NCBI GenBank assembly: GCA_024687845.1
Contig: JAILEL010000295.1
Location: 100,057-164,056 of the forward strand
Reading direction: 5' to 3'
DNA from: Eubacterium sp.
GTDB lineage: Bacteria; Bacillota_A; Clostridia; Lachnospirales; Lachnospiraceae
DNA: 64,000 nt
A model generated the notes under the pieces. That model was not told where the DNA came from. It saw nothing but the letters and a program-made list of their open reading frames with translations, and made no database searches. Made by a program: the position numbers and the translations under genes. Shown here in pieces: positions 45,805 through 55,481 of the stretch (within the stretch, counting starts at the first letter, position 1; the number at the start of each line of letters is the position of its first letter).

Positions 45805-47202
45805 CTACTTTCTTATAATATCATAAATGATTGCTGCATTTCTGTCGGCAACCAGGTTCTCAGAAAGCTCCTCTTTATTAATATATGAAATCAGTGCTTT
45901 TTCTATAACTGCTTTGCCATCCTCAAGTTTTTCCTTACTATTGGAATAAAGCGTATAACATATATTTCCATTTTCCAGTATATCTATTACAATTCCTGCA
46001 TCGGTATCGATTGTATCTTCCTTGGTCATCCTTCCAGCACCAAGAGCAAGGCTTGTTCTTCCAATAACATCAGCTGACAGGGCTTTTCCTGAAAGCATAT
46101 CTGAAGCATTATTATTCATATCATCCTTTATGCCCTTAAGTGAAGAAATGATATCAGGAATAACTATTTCAGCTTTATACTCTGCTGACGGAGTGCACAC
46201 TTCTTCTAATCTGCTGACATCTCCGCCTTGGGCATTTATTAGCTTAAGAAAATTATCATAAGCTCTTCCTTCTTCAAGGGTAGAACTAATCATTGCAGTG
46301 ATTTCTTCATCACTGTTTCCTTCATATTTATCGGAAAGTCTGAACATCTCACGGCAGATTACAAACATAAGATTTCTAAGCCTTGGCTCAGATGATTTAT
46401 AGTCTTTAAGGAAATCAACCGCTTCCATAACCTCAAGTTTATTTCCTACACAGCGGCCGAGTGGAATATTCATATCAGAAATAACAGCACTGCATTTACG
46501 TCCACATTTTTCTCCAATATCTATCATGGTACTGGCGAGCATACTTGCATCTTCTTTATTTTTCATAAATGCACCCTTACCACACTTAACATCCAGAACT
46601 ATTGAATCAGCGCCACTTGCGAGTTTCTTGCTCATAATACTAGAAGCAATAAGTGGCAGACTGTCTATCGTTGCTGTAACATCCCTCAGAGCATACAGTC
46701 TCTTGTCTGCAGGTGCAAGACTTTTGGTCTGTGCAGCATCCACATTACCGATGGTTTTCAGGTTATTAATGAATTGTTCCTCACTGATAGAAGATGTAAA
46801 TCCCGGAATAGATTCAAGCTTATCTATCGTACCTCCGGTTATACCAAGACCTCTACCACTCATCTTAGCTATTGGAACTCCCAAAGATGACATTATAGGT
46901 CCAACAATAAGTGTAGTTTTATCTCCTACTCCACCGGTAGAATGTTTATCAAGTATTGTTCTACCCATAAAGCTTAGATCAAGAGTATCCCCGGAATTAG
47001 TCATTGCCATTGTAAGATTAGCTGTTTCAACATCAGTCATTCCTTTAAGGACAATAGCCATCAGAAGAGCTGACAGCTGATAATCAGGAATAAAATCAGG
47101 ATCACCATTTTCTGCAACTACACCCTTAATCACAAATTCGATTTCATCTTTAGTGAGTTCCTGTCCCCTTTTCTTTTTTTCAATAATGTCAAGAATGTTC
47201 AT
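45805..47202 (-). CDS. pdp: Pyrimidine-nucleoside (thymidine) phosphorylase
   Basis: 465 residues, splits uridine or thymidine with phosphate. Signature KMSGRGLGITGGTIDKLES is intact, and the phosphate site is DKHSTGGVGDKTTL. SMGRT-type DLSFMGRTILD and KKLASGADSIVLDVK also match. Firmicute enzymes usually accept both uridine and thymidine. Monocistronic, with palindromic repeats on both sides. Confidence 0.94.
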   Translation of the reverse strand: MNILDIIEKKKRGQELTKDEIEFVIKGVVAENGDPDFIPDYQLSALLMAIVLKGMTDVETANLTMAMTNSGDTLDLSFMGRTILDKHSTGGVGDKTTLIVGPIMSSLGVPIAKMSGRGLGITGGTIDKLESIPGFTSSISEEQFINNLKTIGNVDAAQTKSLAPADKRLYALRDVTATIDSLPLIASSIMSKKLASGADSIVLDVKCGKGAFMKNKEDASMLASTMIDIGEKCGRKCSAVISDMNIPLGRCVGNKLEVMEAVDFLKDYKSSEPRLRNLMFVICREMFRLSDKYEGNSDEEITAMISSTLEEGRAYDNFLKLINAQGGDVSRLEEVCTPSAEYKAEIVIPDIISSLKGIKDDMNNNASDMLSGKALSADVIGRTSLALGAGRMTKEDTIDTDAGIVIDILENGNICYTLYSNSKEKLEDGKAVIEKALISYINKEELSENLVADRNAAIIYDIIRK

Positions 47203-47229
47203 AGTATTGCACCCCTTCTTTTATCTATA

Positions 47230-47273
47230 GTTACTATTCACTGAGTTATATCTCATAATCCATGAATAATAAC
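47230..47273. repeat. Interspersed palindromic repeat, copy 4 (most complete)
   Basis: TTACTATTCA and TGAATAATAA (one mismatch) are separated by 22 bases with TATCTCATAA. Its core matches copy 3 in reverse orientation. It starts four bases after the aminopeptidase stop on the minus strand. Confidence 0.6.
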
Positions 47274-47276
47274 ACT

Positions 47277-49379
47277 TTACTCAAAAGCTTCATTCAAAGC
47301 CTCTGTCCCCGTAAGTACGAATATCCCATCAACAATGATATCTATTTCATTCCCATCAGAATCAACAGTATAAAGTCTTCCGATTTCATTATATGGAATC
47401 GTAATATCTGTATGGCAGTTAAAATATGCCTTATCCGGTTCAGTATCTCTAAGCAGTGAAAAGTCATTTTCTCTACTTACGATTTCCTTACCGTCAGGAT
47501 TATACACTGCATGATCTTCTGCATGACTGTAACACGTATCTCCAACAGCAAAATGCGGTCCTGTTTTTTCAACTATCAGGATAGGCAGCTTATCAAGTAT
47601 ATTATATTTCTGTGCCATCACATACGCATATGTATTGGTTCCAATAGCGAACTCTCCAATAGGTAGAAATTCATGGTTAAAAAGAATATTTTCCTTAATA
47701 TATTTTCTTCCAGCCTCTTCCTCTTCAAAATTCGCACAATGGTAATCCTTAACAACGCCATCCTGAAAACTAATTTCCAGATCCTTAAACAGGTATCCAT
47801 TAAGATAAACCTTACTTACATTAAGAATCCCCTTCGTACCCTTAAGCACAGGAGAAGTAAACACTTCACCAAGCGGAATATTTACATCTGCTGTACAGTT
47901 TTCAAACTGGGTTTCTTTTTCAGGATTTTCAAGGACTCTCATTTTAACAGTCATGTCAGTTCTGTTGCCATTCATTCCCTTAACTTTAACCACATCTGCT
48001 TTATCTAGAACATCTATTATGTTCTGCTGAATCTTGATATATTTATCATTATCCAGAGAATTAAGTATCGCGGTTTCTCTGAAAATTTCTTCAAAGGATT
48101 CTCCAATATCTGGCAATGGAAATGCAATTATAGTGAAACTGTAGCTGTCACCAGGAATGTACTGATTTGATATTTGTCCCATCTTGCTATAAAGCTTTAC
48201 ACTCAGCTCATTTTGTTTATCCGAATAAGAAGCTACGCTTTCTTTTGCAACAGGTGAGAACAAGTCTTCTCCAAAGGTTTCTATTACAGCTGGTCCTGCA
48301 TATGCCGCAGCCTCTTCTTTAAAATATTCATACGCAGCTGAAGTTGCATTTATTCTTCTATCTACATATCTTCCATCAAGGAAAAATGTATCATCCATTC
48401 TATGATCATACTCAAACTGCATATTAGGGGAAGTACTTTCATATCCCTGCTTAGTAACACCTCTTCTTACCATTCTGTTAAATGAGCATCTGGAAAAGAT
48501 AGGCTCGAGTCCCATTTCGGCAAAATTTTTAACAGCAGCTCTGACAATTCTCTCCTGTCCGAGGTGATACCTAATATTAACAGTCTTTTTTCCTTCAAAA
48601 TTCACTCCCATAACATCGAAGCCTCTTCTGAAGCCATCAGTATAAACAAAAGCACATTTATCTATTTCCTCCTGAGTCATCTCTGAAAGGAACTTAGACA
48701 GCTTAAGTTCAGATTCTGTAATATAATCTCCATATAAATATAAATATCTGGTATCAGTGAGATCCGCCTGATAAATAATACGGCTTGCTATAGAAGTATA
48801 ATCAGGAACAAGAGTCTCCATCGTCCTATCAAAAGAAACATCCTCTATATAATCAAATGCATAATAATATACAGCCTCTTCAACTTCTTTAAGAGTAGGT
48901 ATTTCCTCACTCTTAAACATCCCATATAAAAGAATGAAAAGTTCAAGCAGATATATGGAGCCTCTAACAGCCTGAGCTTCAGCCTCTCCATCGATACTTC
49001 TTCCCGAAATTGCAACTGGAAGACTATCTATTTCAGATGAAACGAAACTCAAAACCTTTCCATATATTCCAAGACGTTCCTCTGCATAATCCGGATTAGA
49101 ATAAGAGGTATCATATTCTTCAGCTATATCCTTATAATATAGATCATTTCTTTCACTCAGCTTTAATTCTTCAATCTCAGAAAGATTATCCAGACTAAAT
49201 CTGTTATAATTATTTAAAATATTATTAATCTTTTCTGCTTTTTTAATAAAAAAATCCAGATAAAAAAACTCATCGGATATTTCACCCGACACAATTTTAT
49301 CATCCGGAATTTGACTTATTCTCTCTTTAACAAGGCAGAATCTTTCATAAAGATCACTGCTTTCGAATAATTTGGTCAT
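47277..49379 (-). CDS. Aminopeptidase, M29 family (long form)
   Basis: 700 residues, against about 410 for the classical M29 enzyme. The C-terminal 400 residues hold the M29 core: NIPLGEVFTSPVLKGTKGIL, NLGIGTN-type EFAIGTNTYAYV, and the metal-binding KTGPHFAVGDTCYSHAED. The N-terminal 300 residues form an extra helical region with no named domain. Needs two metal ions (family knowledge). GGGGGA lies 8 bases before ATG 49379; a longer frame to 49424 has no site. Likely cytosolic. Confidence 0.88.
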   Translation of the reverse strand: MTKLFESSDLYERFCLVKERISQIPDDKIVSGEISDEFFYLDFFIKKAEKINNILNNYNRFSLDNLSEIEELKLSERNDLYYKDIAEEYDTSYSNPDYAEERLGIYGKVLSFVSSEIDSLPVAISGRSIDGEAEAQAVRGSIYLLELFILLYGMFKSEEIPTLKEVEEAVYYYAFDYIEDVSFDRTMETLVPDYTSIASRIIYQADLTDTRYLYLYGDYITESELKLSKFLSEMTQEEIDKCAFVYTDGFRRGFDVMGVNFEGKKTVNIRYHLGQERIVRAAVKNFAEMGLEPIFSRCSFNRMVRRGVTKQGYESTSPNMQFEYDHRMDDTFFLDGRYVDRRINATSAAYEYFKEEAAAYAGPAVIETFGEDLFSPVAKESVASYSDKQNELSVKLYSKMGQISNQYIPGDSYSFTIIAFPLPDIGESFEEIFRETAILNSLDNDKYIKIQQNIIDVLDKADVVKVKGMNGNRTDMTVKMRVLENPEKETQFENCTADVNIPLGEVFTSPVLKGTKGILNVSKVYLNGYLFKDLEISFQDGVVKDYHCANFEEEEAGRKYIKENILFNHEFLPIGEFAIGTNTYAYVMAQKYNILDKLPILIVEKTGPHFAVGDTCYSHAEDHAVYNPDGKEIVSRENDFSLLRDTEPDKAYFNCHTDITIPYNEIGRLYTVDSDGNEIDIIVDGIFVLTGTEALNEAFE

Positions 49380-49450
49380 ATATTTTGTCCCCCTGAAGTA
49401 ATCAAACATTTTAAAATATACCATTTTAGTATTAACATTACAGTATTACG

Positions 49451-49762
49451 CTAAATAACATAAATCGCCACAAGCATAAGCATATCTATAATAGATATGA
49501 TCACTGCAGTTCTTTTGCTTAGAATTCCACCATCCGGATCTCTGTAGGAAAGAAGCCCAAATATAAACCCTGTCACACTCATTACACCTACAGCAAGCAA
49601 AAGGTAGCCGATAATATCCGGTACATTTCCTTTGGTTATAAATGCAAGCACTATAGATAAAATAATTATCAATAATGCCGGTATTCCAAAAATCATTGAG
49701 ATTATGGCATCAATTGCCATAACCTCATCTGTAAACTTGTATTTTTTCTTCTTATTTCTCAT
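49451..49762 (-). CDS. Small membrane protein (DUF6142-like)
   Basis: 103 residues with a basic start (RNKKKKYKFTDEVMAID) and three hydrophobic segments. GLLSYRDPDGGILSKR lies between the second and third. It resembles DUF6142 proteins of Clostridia, named from memory. It sits six bases after pyrD and is probably cotranscribed with it. Confidence 0.7.
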   Translation of the reverse strand: MRNKKKKYKFTDEVMAIDAIISMIFGIPALLIIILSIVLAFITKGNVPDIIGYLLLAVGVMSVTGFIFGLLSYRDPDGGILSKRTAVIISIIDMLMLVAIYVI

Positions 49763-49768
49763 ATTTCC

Positions 49769-50671
49769 TTATTTCACACATCCTCTGATTTCATCAAGGT
49801 TGCTGATCTTGTTATCATTCATGAATTGTTCTATACCATTAATTATGTCTAATGTCACTGTAGGATTATTGAAATTAGCAGTTCCAACGGATACCATAGT
49901 AGCACCAGCCATAATGAATTCAATTGCATCCTCAGCAGTACTTATGCCACCCATTCCAATGATAGGAACATCAACTGCATTTGCAACCTGATAAACCATT
50001 CTGAGAGCCACTGGTTTAACTGCAGGACCTGACATACCTCCAGTCTTATTAGCGAGTACAAATGTACGTCTGATAATATCTATCTTCATACCTGTAAGAG
50101 TATTAATAAGTGACAGTGCATCCGCGCCACCACTTACAGCAGCCCTCGCCATCTCAGCTATATCTGTTACATTAGGACTGAGTTTCATAATAACCGGCTG
50201 TTTTGCCTTCTTTTTAATCTCTTTAGTAATATTTTCAAGTGCGCCCGGATCTACACCAAAGGCAATTCCACCTTCTTTAACATTTGGGCAGGAAACATTA
50301 ATCTCAAGAAGTGAAACTCCCTTTTCATCACCTAATCTTTCAACTACCTCAACATAGTCTTCAACCGAACGTCCACATACATTCACTATAACCTTAGTAT
50401 CATAATCAGCTAAGAATTTTAAATCTCTTTCAATAAATGTATCAATACCCGGATTCTGAAGTCCTATTGCATTGAGCATTCCACCATATACCTCAGCTAC
50501 TCGTGGAGTAGGATTACCTGGCCATGGAACATTTGCAACGCCCTTGGTAGTTACTGCACCAAGCTTTGAAAGATCAACAAAATCAGAATATTCCATACCT
50601 GAGCCGAAGGTACCAGATGCAACTGTAACCGGATTCTTAAGTTGTACACCACAAAAATCTACTGTCATCAT
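49769..50671 (-). CDS. pyrD: Dihydroorotate dehydrogenase B, catalytic subunit
   Basis: 300 residues, class 1B. DFCGVQLKNPVTVASGTFG at the start, EINVSCPNVKEGG holds the catalytic cysteine region, and GMGGISTAEDAIEFIMAGA binds FMN phosphate. Works with PyrK, encoded immediately upstream. ATG 50671 has GGAGG 7 bases upstream and overlaps the pyrK stop in ATGATGA. Confidence 0.96.
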   Translation of the reverse strand: MMTVDFCGVQLKNPVTVASGTFGSGMEYSDFVDLSKLGAVTTKGVANVPWPGNPTPRVAEVYGGMLNAIGLQNPGIDTFIERDLKFLADYDTKVIVNVCGRSVEDYVEVVERLGDEKGVSLLEINVSCPNVKEGGIAFGVDPGALENITKEIKKKAKQPVIMKLSPNVTDIAEMARAAVSGGADALSLINTLTGMKIDIIRRTFVLANKTGGMSGPAVKPVALRMVYQVANAVDVPIIGMGGISTAEDAIEFIMAGATMVSVGTANFNNPTVTLDIINGIEQFMNDNKISNLDEIRGCVK

Positions 50672-51444
50672 AGTTCCACCTCCGATGCTCTCATAACAGG
50701 ACCATCTACACATACTCTCTTGTTTTTCACCTTAGAATGATCATCAATATCTTTTGTTTTACATACACATGCAAGGCAGGCTCCGACTGAGCAGGCCATT
50801 CTTTCTTCGAGTGAAAGCTGTGCCTCGATTCCCTTATCAAAGCTGTACTGCTGAATAGCTCTAAGCATTGGTGTAGGACCACAAGCATATATCATATCAG
50901 CTTCTAAGCCATACTCCTTTGCGGCATCCAAAACATTTCCATGAACACCAAAGCTTCCCGTATCGCTGGAAATATAAACCGTTGCATATTTCTCAAAATC
51001 TTCAATTAGAAATGTATTGTCCCTAAATCCAAGGATAACTTTTATCTTATCTTTTGTTAAACCTTTAAGGCTAAATTCCTTTGCAAGCTCAAGCATAGGT
51101 GGAATTCCTATACCGCCACCCATAAGAACAGGATTATCCGAATTAAGATCATATCCATTTCCAACTGGTCCTATAATTCTTACCTCATCTCCAGATGTAA
51201 ATCGACTGAACTGTTTTGTCCCTGCACCAACGGCTCTGTAAACCAGACGAATAGCCTGTCTTACCTTATCAACCTCACATATACTGATTGGTCTGGGAAG
51301 AAGCTTGGATGGATCATTACAATAAAGTGAAACAAACTGTCCACTATGAGCCTGATCAGCTATTCCTTCAGATTTTATCCACATACTATATATATCATCA
51401 ACCAGGTGTTTCTGTTCCAGTACTTCAGCTGTAATTATATTCAT
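50668..51444 (-). CDS. pyrK: Dihydroorotate dehydrogenase B, electron-transfer subunit
   Basis: 258 residues, binds FAD and a [2Fe-2S] cluster and passes electrons to NAD+. GQFVSLY, RPISICE and RLVYRAVGAGTKQFS are FAD motifs; MACSVGACLACVCK with the later C of KRVCVDGPV gives the cluster cysteines. Overlaps pyrD. Confidence 0.96.
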   Translation of the reverse strand: MNIITAEVLEQKHLVDDIYSMWIKSEGIADQAHSGQFVSLYCNDPSKLLPRPISICEVDKVRQAIRLVYRAVGAGTKQFSRFTSGDEVRIIGPVGNGYDLNSDNPVLMGGGIGIPPMLELAKEFSLKGLTKDKIKVILGFRDNTFLIEDFEKYATVYISSDTGSFGVHGNVLDAAKEYGLEADMIYACGPTPMLRAIQQYSFDKGIEAQLSLEERMACSVGACLACVCKTKDIDDHSKVKNKRVCVDGPVMRASEVEL

Positions 51445-51497
51445 AGATCTTTCCTCATATCAAAAGTTTAGTTTTCATAATCTATCCATGCTGCAGA

Positions 51498-52415
51498 TTA
51501 AAAAATACTACGAATATCAGCAAGCATATCTTCTACAGCTGCTCTTGAAGCATCTGCGAATCCAGCATCTCCAAAGCTCTGATATTTTTCATTTTTATAA
51601 GCTGCAATAATACCTCTGGAAGAATTAACTATTGCACCAAGGCCATCCTCATTAAAGAATCCTTTAAGGTCTTTTCCTGTTCCACCCTGAGCACCATAGC
51701 CTGGAACAAGTATCATTGTATTAGGCATGAGTTTTCTAAGCTCAGCACCCATTTCAGGATAAGTAGCACCAACTACAGCACCGATATTACTGTAGTCTCC
51801 ATCCATAGACTGTTCTCCCCATTCACGAACCTTATCAGCAACTATCTCATATAAAGGCCTTCCATCAATTTTTCTGTCCTGAAATTCACCAGAAGATGGA
51901 TTTGAGGTTTTTACAAGAACGAAGATACCCTTGTCATTCTCATTACAAACCTTTACAAATGGATTAACACCGTCAGATCCAAGATAAGGATTAACCGTAG
52001 CAAAGTCTTCATCAAAAGGTTTAATAACAGTATCGCCTACAGTTACATTTCCAAGATGAGCAACTGCATAGCTTTCTGATGTTGAACCTATATCGCCACG
52101 TTTTACATCACCTATAACAATAAGTCCCTTCTCATGTGCATAATCAACAGTTTTCTTAAATGCAACAAGACCTGGAATTCCGTATTGCTCATACATTGCC
52201 ACCTGAGGCTTTACCGCAGGAACAAGGTCATAGGTTGCATCGATAATCTTTTTATTAAATTCAAAAAAGGATTCAGCTACTGCTTCAAGACTGTTTCCGA
52301 ATTCATTTACATTTTTATCTAAAATGAATCCAGGAAGGAATCCAATCTGTGGATCCAGTCCTACAACAACAGGTGCATCCTTTTCTTTGATAGCATTCAA
52401 AAGTTTTGAAATCAT
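51498..52415 (-). CDS. pyrF: Orotidine 5'-phosphate decarboxylase (long type)
   Basis: 305 residues, the longer bacterial group. VVVGLDPQIGFLP starts the barrel, DVKRGDIGSTSE has the catalytic Asp-Lys pair, and VPGYGAQGGTGKDL is the phosphate site. First gene of pyrF-pyrK-pyrD. GGAGG precedes ATG. Confidence 0.96.
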   Translation of the reverse strand: MISKLLNAIKEKDAPVVVGLDPQIGFLPGFILDKNVNEFGNSLEAVAESFFEFNKKIIDATYDLVPAVKPQVAMYEQYGIPGLVAFKKTVDYAHEKGLIVIGDVKRGDIGSTSESYAVAHLGNVTVGDTVIKPFDEDFATVNPYLGSDGVNPFVKVCNENDKGIFVLVKTSNPSSGEFQDRKIDGRPLYEIVADKVREWGEQSMDGDYSNIGAVVGATYPEMGAELRKLMPNTMILVPGYGAQGGTGKDLKGFFNEDGLGAIVNSSRGIIAAYKNEKYQSFGDAGFADASRAAVEDMLADIRSIF

Positions 52416-52487
52416 AATTTTTCCTCCAGCTTATTTTTCTAAAAGTAAATTGTACCAAAAAATTCATAGTTTCACAAGACATCATAC

Positions 52488-52514
52488 TTAATTCTTATCA
52501 ACTGTGAATATTAA
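52488..52514. repeat. Interspersed repeat, copy 5
   Basis: On the minus strand TTAATATTCACAGTTGATAA starts directly after the TAG of the small gene at 52515. Pairing to the left half is imperfect. Confidence 0.5.
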
Positions 52515-52883
52515 CTACTCATCTATTATAAATCGATACACACCTTTATGATAATAAATCAGATAAGCCAGATTAATGATATTATTTTTATTGATTTTTT
52601 TAATACATGTACATGGATATATTTTCAGATAATTTCTACCTGTGCGAGCATCTACCTGTACAGTTTCTCGATTAATTAGGTGAAAATAGTATCTACCATC
52701 TTTTATCGTGATTCTTACTATCCTGTTAGGATTGAATATAGCTTTTCTTTTGCAATCCTCGAAGCGAAACATCTCAGCGCATAACCTATCCAATAAAACA
52801 CTCAAAGCTCTGACAATATCCCGAATACTTTTAGGATTATATATAAGAACCTCAACCATTTTAGAATCATTTCGTGATTTCAT
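52515..52883 (-). CDS. Unknown basic protein
   Basis: 122 residues, basic, rich in I, K, N and R, with no signal or membrane segment. ETVQVDARTGRNYLKIYPCTC is followed by KKINKNNIINLAYLIYYHKG. No family recognised. ATG 52883 has only a weak GGA upstream, and ATG 52859 is an alternative. The gene follows the pyruvyl transferase by 27 bases and may be cotranscribed. Confidence 0.55.
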   Translation of the reverse strand: MKSRNDSKMVEVLIYNPKSIRDIVRALSVLLDRLCAEMFRFEDCKRKAIFNPNRIVRITIKDGRYYFHLINRETVQVDARTGRNYLKIYPCTCIKKINKNNIINLAYLIYYHKGVYRFIIDE

Positions 52884-52910
52884 ATGATCAATCCATCTTT
52901 AGAATATTTT

Positions 52911-54119
52911 TTACCAGCCTAACTCATCTAATACCTCAAAGCAATTACTACTTTGGATTTCTTCCAGACGAGTTCTAATGATTTCCTTTTCTTTATCTTT
53001 ATATTCCAGCATGCCATCCATAGCATTCAACCAATCTCTATCACTAAACGTATCAGAAAGAATATCAACATAATACTGTTCCTGATTCATTAGTTTTGCC
53101 AATTCCTTATCCTTAGGCGAAGTTCCAAAAATTATACTTGGAACAAGATTTCTATAAGCATGAACGCAGCCATGATAACGTGAGCTTAAAACAAAATCAA
53201 AATATTTAACGATAAAATCATATTCAATACAGTCAAATTCCTGATCTATCAAATGAACATGATCATTATAACTAAACAAAGCTGTCATTTTTTTACATAT
53301 TTCCAGATCACTAGATGCTAAACAGAAAACATATACTTCTTTTTTTGAATTTATAAGCTTTTCAATCATCTTAAAAAACAAAGCATAATTCTTATTAGAA
53401 ATATTTTTTGTAAAAAGATATTCATTTGGAATAACAGCAACATTATTACCTTCTTTTATATCCGGAATGATTGGTGAATAGAAAGAAGTACATACGTTCA
53501 GTATATTTATACCTTTATTTTGTAAAACAAGATCAGGAGAACGTCTCAGATTATCAAGACCAAAATTACCGATCAAATCATCATAACCCTCTTCTTCACG
53601 CGCATATATAGCCTTAGGATAAAAAAGAAGATCCTTCATTTCTCCCATAATATACATATCATCCAAAGAATAATTGAACGGGCCAAAAGATTGAGGCAGA
53701 ATTATCATAGGTATATTATATTTCTGAGCTATTTTGATATTCTTCAAATATCCTTCTGTTTCTGCTATAGTGCTTCTATCAGTTAAAACAGAATCACTTA
53801 TATCTATTATCAGATCCAGCTCTGAAAAAAACTTCTGAGCATCATCATCCTTAGATGCAGTATCATCTTTCTTACGAATAAGTTTGGATATGTTATTAAA
53901 TATATTTAAACGAGCTCCTAACGCCATATCCTGGAATTGTTTTGTGTATGATATTTTTTTGAATCTATAATTTGTTTCTTCAAACTGTTCACCATTACAC
54001 GCAAAAAAAATCTGGCAATCTTCAAAGCGTTTCCTTAATTCATCAATAACAACAAAAAGCGTAGATTGCGAACCTTTATCCTTAAAACTAGCACCTACAA
54101 TCATTATCTTCTTTCCCAT
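52911..54119 (-). CDS. Polysaccharide pyruvyl transferase family protein
   Basis: 402 residues. KIMIVGASFKDKGSQSTLFV is the N-terminal nucleotide-type motif, and the C-terminal SSRYHGCVHAYRNLVPSIIFG is diagnostic of the CsaB/WcaK family. Such enzymes add pyruvate ketals to cell-wall or exopolysaccharide sugars using PEP. No glycosyltransferase or wzx/wzy gene lies near, so the acceptor is unknown. GAGG lies 8 bases before ATG. Confidence 0.82.
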   Translation of the reverse strand: MGKKIMIVGASFKDKGSQSTLFVVIDELRKRFEDCQIFFACNGEQFEETNYRFKKISYTKQFQDMALGARLNIFNNISKLIRKKDDTASKDDDAQKFFSELDLIIDISDSVLTDRSTIAETEGYLKNIKIAQKYNIPMIILPQSFGPFNYSLDDMYIMGEMKDLLFYPKAIYAREEEGYDDLIGNFGLDNLRRSPDLVLQNKGINILNVCTSFYSPIIPDIKEGNNVAVIPNEYLFTKNISNKNYALFFKMIEKLINSKKEVYVFCLASSDLEICKKMTALFSYNDHVHLIDQEFDCIEYDFIVKYFDFVLSSRYHGCVHAYRNLVPSIIFGTSPKDKELAKLMNQEQYYVDILSDTFSDRDWLNAMDGMLEYKDKEKEIIRTRLEEIQSSNCFEVLDELGW

Positions 54120-54261
54120 TATTCTTACCTCTTTATACTATAAATGATACCTACCGAGAATAGTCCCATTATCAAAGCCAAAGATTTTATCCAATACAAA
54201 AAATACATCACAACCCACTATTATACACTTAAATGCATAAAAGATAAACACTCAAAAATTA

Positions 54262-54909
54262 TTATTTTATCTTCTTGATACTATTTAAACGGTATTTTCC
54301 ATTTTTTCTCTTTATCAAAGTTGCTTTATATACGCCACGGCATACAAGCTTTCCAGCATTTTCCTCTTGCAGGTCATCATGTAATTCATAGGTAATTACA
54401 ATCTTTTCATTATTATATTTTGCATTTTTTGTAATAATATAATCAGAATATCCTGCACCATAAAACATATGTACATTTTTCTTATCAGTATACATGGAAT
54501 AGCTATATTTTTTATTCTTCTTAAATCTGAAAGAAGTAAATGAAGCCATTATTTTATTTGCTTTTTTTATGCTAATATAATTTTGCTTTTTAGATTGCTT
54601 ACTCTTGTATATTTCCATCCCCCTAAGACGATATATTATAAGATTGAGCATTTCAGTTTTAGTATGTACTTTACTAAGCTGCTTGTTTGTTAGTCCAGAA
54701 GGATTCTGATAAGTAACAGTAGCTAAGATCGTTTCAAACTGATTCTTTGTCATGCCACCTTCAATCAACTTGGAATACTGATTCTTTTTCAGTGTTTTCA
54801 TTTTGCCAGAAGCTTCAACTGAACCTATCGCATCACTTGCTGAATAAGAAAATAGAAGTAAAACCAGAACAACAAATGAAATCACTCTTTTAATAAACCC
54901 TTTTTTCAT
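54262..54909 (-). CDS. Secreted protein of unknown function
   Basis: 215 residues. Signal peptide VISFVVLVLLLFSYSASDAIGSVEA with probable cleavage after VEA-SG. The mature part is basic (K, Y, N) and shows no cysteine, sorting motif or catalytic motif. ATG 54909 has GAGGAGA 6 bases upstream; the ATG at 54924 lies before that site. Possibly a wall-bound or extracellular protein. Confidence 0.65.
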   Translation of the reverse strand: MKKGFIKRVISFVVLVLLLFSYSASDAIGSVEASGKMKTLKKNQYSKLIEGGMTKNQFETILATVTYQNPSGLTNKQLSKVHTKTEMLNLIIYRLRGMEIYKSKQSKKQNYISIKKANKIMASFTSFRFKKNKKYSYSMYTDKKNVHMFYGAGYSDYIITKNAKYNNEKIVITYELHDDLQEENAGKLVCRGVYKATLIKRKNGKYRLNSIKKIK

Positions 54910-54991
54910 AGAAAGTCTCCTCATAATTGATTTAAAAATTGATTATATACTATTTTAACGATTTCAGCTATATTTTTTTGCTTATTAATTG

Positions 54992-55012
54992 TTACTATTC
55001 ACGGTTAACTCA
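54992..55012. repeat. Interspersed repeat half-site, copy 6
   Basis: On the minus strand TGAGTTAACCGTGAATAGTAA directly follows the T-run of the alpha-CTD-gene terminator. Confidence 0.55.
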
Positions 55013-55050
55013 AAAAGCAACCGCCTTTTTTTAAGTAATGGCAGTTGCAT
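55011..55050 (-). terminator. Terminator of the Lrp/alpha-CTD-like operon
   Basis: On the minus strand GCAACTGCC pairs with GGCGGTTGC (one G-T pair) around a loop with a seven-A stretch, followed by TTTTTGAG. Confidence 0.8.
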
Positions 55051-55067
55051 TTTGTTGATCTTATGAT

Positions 55068-55481
55068 TCACTCTGCTGCTACAAAGTTAATATCCAGGAT
55101 CTTATCCATATAAGCTTTCTTTCTATTGTCTGGAAGATTCATAAAGTAATAATTCATAAGCTTTACCAATATTTCATCTGCAGAATTAGTACCCAAATTC
55201 CTTATTTTACGTAATTGTTTCTTACTGGACTCTCCATTTTTCGTGTAGATTCCATTTACAAGACTTTCCAGATTATCATATCCTGCTCTTTTAAGACAGT
55301 GATAAGCTCTAACACTAAGATCCAGTACTTCTATATCCTGATGAAGCTGATCATTTGTAAAATTCACCTGATAATGAAAAGCTTTTTTATTCTTAGATAA
55401 AATGCACAGGATTTCTTCAATGGTTATACCTTCCAGGTATTTATTCATTTCCTTTGACACGCTCTCGTTCAGCCCTATCAT
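55068..55481 (-). CDS. Free-standing RNA polymerase alpha-CTD-like protein
   Basis: 137 residues. Residues about 50-115 match the alpha subunit C-terminal domain: IEVLDLSVRAYHCLKRAGYD and then LRKIRNLGTNSADEI. There is no alpha N-terminal domain. Of the DNA-contact residues known for E. coli alpha, Arg265 is kept (VR), Asn268 is His and Lys298 is Asn. ATG 55481 has a strong GGGAGG 8 bases upstream, located inside the lrp-like gene, so the genes overlap by 41 bases in different frames. It could bind DNA or sigma and activators at selected promoters, or be a decoy. Function inferred. Confidence 0.7.
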   Translation of the reverse strand: MIGLNESVSKEMNKYLEGITIEEILCILSKNKKAFHYQVNFTNDQLHQDIEVLDLSVRAYHCLKRAGYDNLESLVNGIYTKNGESSKKQLRKIRNLGTNSADEILVKLMNYYFMNLPDNRKKAYMDKILDINFVAAE